Shown here: one piece after another, positions 55,402-61,975 of the stretch
Position numbering within the stretch: position 1 is the stretch's first letter
How the letters are laid out: every line of letters begins with the position of its first letter
Assembly: GCF_900299525.1 (NCBI RefSeq)
Contig: NZ_OMKA01000029.1
Span: forward strand, 172,886-236,885
Origin: Aquimarina sp. Aq78
Lineage (GTDB): Bacteria; Bacteroidota; Bacteroidia; Flavobacteriales; Flavobacteriaceae
Direction of reading: 5' to 3'
DNA length: 64,000 bases
Notes under the pieces: model-generated
Told to the model about the DNA's origin: nothing
The model's database searches: none
Seen by the model: only the letters and a program-made list of their open reading frames with translations
Program-made: the position numbers and the translations under genes

Positions 55402-56190
55402 TCATATTGGCGTAAATTTCGCTTTATCGGGAAGTAAAAATTTCATGAATTCAATTTCTCTTGAAGTTTTTCTTTTAGTATATTTTCTTGACGACACAAT
55501 GAAATAAGTATTCTCATCACTTCTCACTTCATTTTCATATTGTACAATTTTTATGGAGCTATCTTCTAAGTTAGCAATCCTTAAATACTCCTTCATTTTT
55601 TTCATTTTTTCAACCAGAGAAACTTCTTTAAATTGACTACCAATTTTATCGGTTAAATCTTTTGCTGGTGACCCTCCATAAATTCTATTATATCCCATAT
55701 CCGATGTAACTACTGATCCAGCCAGAGCTAAAGATTTATTCTCTGCCTTAATTGGAGATACGATACAATGTCCCACAAACCATACGTCATCCCCAACTTC
55801 AAGTTTTTTTTCAGATTTAAAACGGCACCCTTCTAAAGTATCTCCATACTTTATATGACTCCATAATTGAGATTGAGCACCAATACCGCAATTATTCCCA
55901 ATCAATACTCCACCAATAGAATCAATTATAGTATACTGTCCAATCCATGCATTATGACCAATTTTACAAGGTTTATAACCATGTATATTAGTATCATGAT
56001 GGATTTTTGAGTAATCTCCTAAACTAAAATCATCAATGATTATTTGAACGTTAGAACCTATATAGCAGTTATCTCCAATTATTATTTTACGTGCCATACC
56101 ATTAAGCCCCCTGATTACAGCTGTTGGCTCTATTACTGTATTAACGCCAATTTCAATATGCTCAGCTTGAATATTTTTATAATTTTTCAT
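55402..56190 (-). CDS. Hexapeptide-repeat acyltransferase
   Basis: 262 residues. Left-handed beta-helix repeats from about 10 to 165 (IEIGVNTVIEPTAVI, CYIGSNVQIII, AWIGQYTIID, CGIGAQSQLW) place it with O- or N-acetyltransferases. It ends with a helical region. Beside a WecE-like gene it could acylate the 4-amino sugar (a different fold from WecD), but O-acetylation is equally possible. Its start overlaps the preceding glycosyltransferase stop by 4 bp. Confidence 0.82.
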   Translation of the reverse strand: MKNYKNIQAEHIEIGVNTVIEPTAVIRGLNGMARKIIIGDNCYIGSNVQIIIDDFSLGDYSKIHHDTNIHGYKPCKIGHNAWIGQYTIIDSIGGVLIGNNCGIGAQSQLWSHIKYGDTLEGCRFKSEKKLEVGDDVWFVGHCIVSPIKAENKSLALAGSVVTSDMGYNRIYGGSPAKDLTDKIGSQFKEVSLVEKMKKMKEYLRIANLEDSSIKIVQYENEVRSDENTYFIVSSRKYTKRKTSREIEFMKFLLPDKAKFTPI

Positions 56191-57104
56191 TCTATGATTT
56201 CATCAATAATAAATGTAGGTCTTTTTTTTGTTGTATCAAATATCTTACCTATATATAGCCCAAGAATTCCGATAGAAAAAATTATAATTCCTGCCAAGAA
56301 CCAAATAGATAATATTAGACTGGTATACCCTAAAACTGATATCCCATAAGTAATGTATTTATATAAATAAAAGCAGCCAACTAAAAAAGAAAAAAGAGAG
56401 ATCAACAACCCAAAACGAACAGTAAGGATTAGTGGCTTATTAGAAAATGTCAAAAATATATTAATCGCAAGTTTAAATAATTTTGAAAAAGTATATGTTG
56501 ATTTCCCAATTTCTCTTTTAGAATGATCTACATCTATTGCAGTTTTATTATAACCAACCCATTGAACCATAATTGGGAACACCCTTACAACATCACCCAT
56601 TACTAATATCGAACTGATAACTTTCTTATGATAGATACCAAAATTAGCAACTGATCTATCCTGTTTTGTTTCTGTAAAATATGATAACAGTTTATAAAAA
56701 AATATGGACCACATTTTTTTAAACAAATGATCTTTTCGCTCTTTTCTTCTTGCTAAGACAATATCATACCCTTCCTTAGCTTTTGCATAAAGATTTTCAA
56801 TCTCTTCTGGTTGATCTTGTAAATCACAATCCATGACAACTACCCAATCTCCTTTAACCTTATGCAACCCTGCGGTTATAGCATAATGTTGCCCAAAATT
56901 CCTACTAAGCCTTATCCCAACAACTTTAGCATTTCTATTAGCTATATCTTTAATCGTTTCCCATGAATTATCAGGACCACAATCTTCAATTAGAATAATC
57001 TCATAATCGTCAGTTATCTTACTTACACTTTCTTCAATTCGCTTAATTAATAAAGGTATTATTTTCTCTGCCTTGTAAACAGGACTAACTATAGACAACT
57101 TCAT
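56187..57104 (-). CDS. Family 2 glycosyltransferase, polyprenyl-phosphate type (GtrB/ArnC-like)
   Basis: 305 residues. GT-A fold with LSIVSPVYKAEKIIPLLIKR at the N terminus, IEDCGPDNSW (about 40-49) and the DxD-like MDCDLQDQPEEIENLY (about 91-106). RLSRNFGQHYAITAGLHKV (about 68-86) is strongly conserved in the DPM1/GtrB group. Two C-terminal helices (about 230-288) anchor it. It probably charges undecaprenyl phosphate with the sugar used by the GT-C enzymes downstream in this operon. Confidence 0.9.
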   Translation of the reverse strand: MKLSIVSPVYKAEKIIPLLIKRIEESVSKITDDYEIILIEDCGPDNSWETIKDIANRNAKVVGIRLSRNFGQHYAITAGLHKVKGDWVVVMDCDLQDQPEEIENLYAKAKEGYDIVLARRKERKDHLFKKMWSIFFYKLLSYFTETKQDRSVANFGIYHKKVISSILVMGDVVRVFPIMVQWVGYNKTAIDVDHSKREIGKSTYTFSKLFKLAINIFLTFSNKPLILTVRFGLLISLFSFLVGCFYLYKYITYGISVLGYTSLILSIWFLAGIIIFSIGILGLYIGKIFDTTKKRPTFIIDEIIE

Positions 57105-57480
57105 AATTCTGGTTTGTTAATATTTATGTTGTCATACTTTTATAAGATACAACTGAATTTAATATTCCTTTATGTTTACCTTTCCCCTATTTAATTACTT
57201 CTCTATTTAACTCAAATATAATACTATTAATTTTCTATCACTACATTCATAAATTCAGTTTACAAAAAAAGAGCATCATTTCATTTTAACACATTAATAA
57301 CAAAACATTTACATTTTTTAGTTTCTAAATTTTTGAAAATTTTATTTCTCAAATAACAAAAACAATATAAAACTATTATATTTAGTCTTAATTCTTTAAT
57401 TTATATCAGCATTAATTCTCAATTTAAGATTATAAATACTAAAATAATTACACCCAAGTTTTATATAATTCAACAAGTAT
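57105..57480. other. Divergent intergenic region of the glycan genes
   Basis: Very AT-rich spacer between divergent transcription units. On the minus strand TATATTTG at 57213-57220 is a possible -7 element for the 56187-57104 operon. No gene or structured RNA seen. Confidence 0.45.
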
Positions 57481-59448
57481 ATGTTTAAAAATTTCTCTTC
57501 AAAAAGTTTTGAGTTTAAATCTTTAGTCATCATACTGATTGTTACTCTCTCTGTATATTTAAATCATTTTGACAATCCATTTTTTTTTGATGATTTTCAT
57601 ACTATTAACGAAAATGAGTCTATACGAAGCTTAGACAATTGGACAAGTTTTTTTTCAAATGCTGATACTTTTAGTTCTCTTCCTGCCAATAGGTCATACA
57701 GACCTGTAATTACATTGATGAATGCTGTTGATTATTCATTGGCAAATGGATTGAACTCGAAATATTATCATTACCATATCTTTTTTTGGTTTTTGGTTCT
57801 AATTGTTTTAATGTTTCGGTTAACTAAACATATTTACAAAAAATCCATGGAAAAACAGCAATGGATTGGGATTACAGCACTTTTTGCAACCGCTTGGTTT
57901 GCGCTCCATACTGCCAATGCAGAAACTATTAATTATATCTGTGCTCGTTCTGATTCTTTTTCCTCTTTATGCACTGTAACTTCCTTACTTTTATACATTT
58001 ATCCTTTCGGAAAAAAATGGCACTTATATTTAATCCCTATGATTATTGGTATTTGGACAAAACAAACCGGAGCAATGGTTTTCCCAATACTATTAGCCTA
58101 CATCATACTTTTCGAAAATCATTCATTAATTACTGATTTCAAAACAGATACTAAACAGAAAATAACTCAAGTATTAAAAAAAATTGCTCCAACTGCTATC
58201 ATTACTACCTCTCTTTTTATTTTCAACCAATATTATTTAACTCCCGAAGCAACAGTATCAACAAACTATACAGTTACAAGATTTGAGTATATTAGTACAC
58301 AATGTTATGTAATTATACATTATTTAGGTAATTTTATTCTTCCGATTAACCTTAGTGCAGATCCTGATATTACTATTATAAAACCTTGGTATAACTTCAA
58401 AATACTTTTAGGAGTATTCGTTATTTTAGGAATGTTATTTTTAATGATAAAAACTGCTTTCAAAAAAGAGCTGAGACCAATTTCTTTTGGTATTTCTTGG
58501 TTTTTTATTGCTCTATTACCAACTTCCTTAAACCCACTATTTCAGACTGCAAATGATCACCGTATGTTCTTTCCTTTTATCGGTCTCTTTATTGCTGTTC
58601 CATGGGGAATATTAATTATTCTAAAAAAATATAATGTATTTGAAAAAGGTGAAAAATATACTATCGGCATTGCAACTATACTATCGATAATCCTTATCGG
58701 TCATGGATATGGCACATTTCAAAGGAGTAAAATATGGAATTCTGAAGAATCATTATGGTTAGATGTTACAAAGAAAAGTCCAAAAAATGGAAGAGGACAA
58801 ATGAATTACGGTCTAACACAAATGGAAAAAGGTAAATATGATATTGCATTAGAATATTTTAACAAAGCAAACAAGCTAACCCCTAATTATCATATTTTAC
58901 ACACTAATCTAGGTATTGTACATGGGGCAAAAAAAGAATATACTACAGCAGAACACTATTTTAAATCCGCAATACAACTAAATTCTAGCTCTCCAGCTCC
59001 AGAATATTATTATGGAAGATATCTTTCTGAACAAAAAAAATATAATGAAGCCGAGATATATTTAAAAAAAGCGTTAGTCAAAAGCCCTAATCATATTCTA
59101 TCTAAACAATTACTAAAAAATATCACAAATAAAATTGCAGCCTCTGAGGATAAGATAAAATCCTTATTAAAAAAAATAAAAACAAATCCTGACATTGAAT
59201 CTTATATTAATCTAAGCCTCATATATTATAAAAACAAAAAATATGAGTTGGTAATTTCTACTTGTAAAGAATTATTAAAAATAGATCCTAATAATACTCT
59301 TGCCTATAATAATATATGTTCGGCCCATAATCAAATGGAGCAATGGAAACTTGGAGCTGAAGCCTGTAAAAAAGCATTAGAAATCAATCCTGATTATCAA
59401 TTAGCAAAGAACAACTTAAAGTGGGCAACAGATAACATTAACAATTAA
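57481..59448 (+). CDS. TMTC-like membrane protein with TPR repeats
   Basis: 655 residues. About ten helices in 1-420. NPFFFDDFHTINENESIR (about 29-46), RSYRPVITLMNAVDY (about 73-87) and the loop FALHTANAETINYICARSDS (about 140-159) match the conserved N-terminal motifs of TMTC-type O-mannosyltransferases and their bacterial relatives. TPRs run from about 440 to the end; the last one (NPDYQLAKNNLKWA) is nearly the same as the last TPR of the two minus-strand GT-C proteins. Probably a protein or surface-glycan transferase (inference). Confidence 0.8.
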   Translation: MFKNFSSKSFEFKSLVIILIVTLSVYLNHFDNPFFFDDFHTINENESIRSLDNWTSFFSNADTFSSLPANRSYRPVITLMNAVDYSLANGLNSKYYHYHIFFWFLVLIVLMFRLTKHIYKKSMEKQQWIGITALFATAWFALHTANAETINYICARSDSFSSLCTVTSLLLYIYPFGKKWHLYLIPMIIGIWTKQTGAMVFPILLAYIILFENHSLITDFKTDTKQKITQVLKKIAPTAIITTSLFIFNQYYLTPEATVSTNYTVTRFEYISTQCYVIIHYLGNFILPINLSADPDITIIKPWYNFKILLGVFVILGMLFLMIKTAFKKELRPISFGISWFFIALLPTSLNPLFQTANDHRMFFPFIGLFIAVPWGILIILKKYNVFEKGEKYTIGIATILSIILIGHGYGTFQRSKIWNSEESLWLDVTKKSPKNGRGQMNYGLTQMEKGKYDIALEYFNKANKLTPNYHILHTNLGIVHGAKKEYTTAEHYFKSAIQLNSSSPAPEYYYGRYLSEQKKYNEAEIYLKKALVKSPNHILSKQLLKNITNKIAASEDKIKSLLKKIKTNPDIESYINLSLIYYKNKKYELVISTCKELLKIDPNNTLAYNNICSAHNQMEQWKLGAEACKKALEINPDYQLAKNNLKWATDNINN

Positions 59449-59466
59449 TCAAAAAAATAATAAATA

Positions 59467-60567
59467 ATGCTTAATAACAAAACAATAGGTGTAGTAATTC
59501 CTTGTTACAATGAAGCTACTCAAATAACAATGGTTCTTGACAGTATGCCAGACTTTGTTGACCGTATTATTATTGTGGATGATGTATCCAAAGACCAAAC
59601 AGTAGAGGTTGTTATTAAATATTTACAGAATAACACTTCAGCTTTAAAATTAACCTCTAATCTTCAAAAAGAAATAATTCCAACCATATATAATAGAGCT
59701 GATATCGAGGTGCATCAAAAAAATATAGAAGAATTAAAAAGATTTCCTCCTATTGAAATTTTAAATAAAAATCCTGAGGAAGAAAAAATCATTGTTATTA
59801 AACACTTAAAAAATGGAGGTGTTGGAGCAGCTGTTGCCACAGGGTATAAGTGGTGCAAAGATCATGATATTGACTGCGCTGTAGTAATGAATGGTGATGG
59901 TCAAATGGATCCTAACGAACTTGAATCTATTTGCAATCCTGTTGTAAAAGAAGAAATTGATTATGTAAAAGGAAATCGATTAATTCACAAAAGTGCCTGG
60001 GTTATTATTCCAAGAGTTCGTTTTTTAGGAAATTCGGTATTAAGCATCCTTACCAAAATTGTTTCAGGGTATTGGGGAATATCTGATACTCAAAGCGGAT
60101 ATACAGCTATGTCAAATCACGCTTTAAATTCAATTCCATTGTATAACATTTATAAAAGATATGGAATGCCTAATGATGTATTAGTAAAACTCAATATCGC
60201 TTTCTGCACAATTCGTGAAGTAAAAATAAAACCTGTTTATGGTGTTGGTGAACAATCAAAATTAAATGTTATTAAAGTTTCTTTTCCTATATTATTCTTA
60301 TTAATTCGCTGCTTCTTTAAGCGGTTGCATACTAAATATTTGATTAGAAGTTTCCATCCACTATTTTTATTATATTGGATTTCATTTATTATTGGAATAA
60401 TCAATACGTATTTCCTATATCATTTATTAGCAAACTTTTTTATCCCAGATTCTAAAACCCCAACCGATTATCTTATAATTTTCATCTTCTTAACTATTTC
60501 GGGTTTTCAATCTTTACTATTTGCAATGTGGATGGATATACAGGATAATGAAAGATTATCTCGATAA
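59467..60567 (+). CDS. Family 2 glycosyltransferase with an extra insertion, DPM-like
   Basis: 366 residues. GT-A core: GVVIPCYNEATQITMVLDSM (about 8-27), IIIVDDVSKDQT (about 34-45), GGVGAAVATGYKWC (about 117-130) and the DxD region VVMNGDGQMDPNEL (about 138-151). Between the DD motif and the second strand there is an insertion of roughly 60 residues (about 50-110) not usual in DPM1-like enzymes. Two C-terminal helices follow. 18 bp after the TMTC-like gene, so the two may act as donor-lipid maker and transferase. Confidence 0.87.
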   Translation: MLNNKTIGVVIPCYNEATQITMVLDSMPDFVDRIIIVDDVSKDQTVEVVIKYLQNNTSALKLTSNLQKEIIPTIYNRADIEVHQKNIEELKRFPPIEILNKNPEEEKIIVIKHLKNGGVGAAVATGYKWCKDHDIDCAVVMNGDGQMDPNELESICNPVVKEEIDYVKGNRLIHKSAWVIIPRVRFLGNSVLSILTKIVSGYWGISDTQSGYTAMSNHALNSIPLYNIYKRYGMPNDVLVKLNIAFCTIREVKIKPVYGVGEQSKLNVIKVSFPILFLLIRCFFKRLHTKYLIRSFHPLFLLYWISFIIGIINTYFLYHLLANFFIPDSKTPTDYLIIFIFLTISGFQSLLFAMWMDIQDNERLSR

Positions 60568-60569
60568 AC

Positions 60570-61511
60570 CTACTTTAATTCTTTTAATTCACTTAATTGA
60601 ATAGGTGAAAGATAAAACCAAATGGCTCCGGGAATAAAAGATACAAGCTGTAACAAAAATATTATAAGCGATAGTGCAATCGCATCTTGAGAAGGAAGAT
60701 CATATAACTGAAAAATTACAACTAGCGAAGTTTCACGAACTCCTATTCCTAAAACAGTAATAGGAAGCAATGTTAGCAATCCTAAAATGAAGACTCCTAA
60801 AAACAAACCTATATGATTAATAGGTATACTCATACTCCAGGCTATATAATTAAAAACACCATATATCAATACCATACTAAAACAAGTAATACCTAGAGCC
60901 AATAAAACTCCCTTAGCACCAAGGGTATGAGAATTAAAAGCTTCCCACCATGGTTTAATATATTTTTCAATTTTCTTTCGAAACACAAAAAGGACAAAAA
61001 TCAACACTACTAATATTACACCCAATAGGAATGCAGGCGAATAATTCGGAGAGGATTTTAAAATCTTAAAATTAATTTGATAATAAAAAAGAGCTATTAA
61101 ACTAAAAAAAAACAAGCAAATCAAATCAAAAATTCGATCCATAATAAGACTGGACCATCCAACCTTCTTATTAGGTAACTGATCCTTTATGTAAAACAAC
61201 CTGCCAAAGTCACCTAATTTTCCAGGAGTAATATTCGCAAGAAAAAGACCAATAAAAAAAACCTTAAGTGCTTGGTAGCTATGTAATGGTATTCCAAAAG
61301 AATTAGAAATGATTTTCCATCTTACACTTTTCAGATAAAAAGCAATCCAAAAAATAACTATCGCTACTAACAAATGAGCAATAGAAACTTTTTTTATAGA
61401 TTCTAATGTATCTTCCCACCCCACCTTATATATCAAAAGGCAAAACAGAATCACACCCAAAAATTTTATCCAAAAACTAAACTTCTTCAAAATATTATAT
61501 CCATATGACAC
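60570..61511 (-). CDS. Flippase-like integral membrane protein (LPG_synthase_TM/UPF0104 family)
   Basis: 313 residues with seven or eight membrane helices. FIGLFLANITPGKLGDFGR (about 86-104) and the segment LLPITVLGIGVRETSLVVIFQ (about 251-271) are the family's two conserved parts (AglD/MprF N-terminal-like). Such proteins are found with polyprenyl-linked sugar pathways. Converges with the plus-strand GT2 gene, with only 2 bp between their stop codons. Confidence 0.87.
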   Translation of the reverse strand: MSYGYNILKKFSFWIKFLGVILFCLLIYKVGWEDTLESIKKVSIAHLLVAIVIFWIAFYLKSVRWKIISNSFGIPLHSYQALKVFFIGLFLANITPGKLGDFGRLFYIKDQLPNKKVGWSSLIMDRIFDLICLFFFSLIALFYYQINFKILKSSPNYSPAFLLGVILVVLIFVLFVFRKKIEKYIKPWWEAFNSHTLGAKGVLLALGITCFSMVLIYGVFNYIAWSMSIPINHIGLFLGVFILGLLTLLPITVLGIGVRETSLVVIFQLYDLPSQDAIALSLIIFLLQLVSFIPGAIWFYLSPIQLSELKELK

Positions 61512-61571
61512 AAAACAGTAGTGCAGAATTTCTCTAAAAATATAAAATTCTTAAAACTATGTATTAAATAA

Positions 61572-61602
61572 AAAAAGGTTTCATCAGTAATGATGAAACC
61601 TT
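61572..61602 (-). terminator. Rho-independent terminator of tRNA-Gly
   Basis: Stem AAGGTTTCATCA with TGATGAAACCTT around GTAA, followed by T7 on the minus strand, three bases after the tRNA 3' end. Confidence 0.88.
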
Positions 61603-61604
61603 AG

Positions 61605-61677
61605 AGCGGGAGACCAGGTTCGAACTGGCGACATTCAGCTTGGAAGGCTGACGCTCTACCAACTGAGCTACTCCCGC
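61605..61677 (-). tRNA. tRNA-Gly (anticodon UCC)
   Basis: 73-nt cloverleaf on the minus strand: acceptor GCGGGAG pairs with CTCCCGC, D-arm GCTC...GAGC, anticodon stem TCAGC/GCTGA with loop CTTCCAA (anticodon TCC), and T-arm CCAG-TTCGAAC-CTGG. The discriminator base is T. The CCA end is not encoded. It reads GGA and GGG. Confidence 0.95.
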
Positions 61678-61680
61678 CTT

Positions 61681-61975
61681 ACGCGGCGACAAATGTATTA
61701 GATTTCTTCTAAACTAAAAAACAAATAAATATTTTTTTTATGATAATTTCACGTTAAAATTTAACAAAAGCTAGTTCTAAATATTTTTTTATGTGTATTT
61801 TGACGATAAAAGTTGTTTTTTGTCGAAAAAATCATATATTTGCCTAATTGATAACATTTTAAGAAATTATCAATTTATATTTATGCCAAAAAAGAATAAA
61901 AGCTGTTTTAACCATATATAGATTATGGTTAAAGCGTAATTTATTTAAGTTTTAATTGTAAATAAAACGTAAAAT
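61681..61975 (+). promoter_or_regulatory. Promoter and long 5' leader of the collagen-like gene
   Basis: Perfect TATATTTG at 61835-61842 with TTG-rich DNA about 22 bp upstream. The predicted leader is about 125 nt and contains a hairpin with 10-bp arms TTTAACCATA/TATGGTTAAA (61907-61933), which could affect translation or RNA stability. Confidence 0.55.

Noticed and set aside
54177..61511. The glycan region as a transferred island.
   Set aside because: I see no integrase, IS, att-like repeat or clear base-composition break; the nearby tRNA has no visible 3'-end duplicate in the window.
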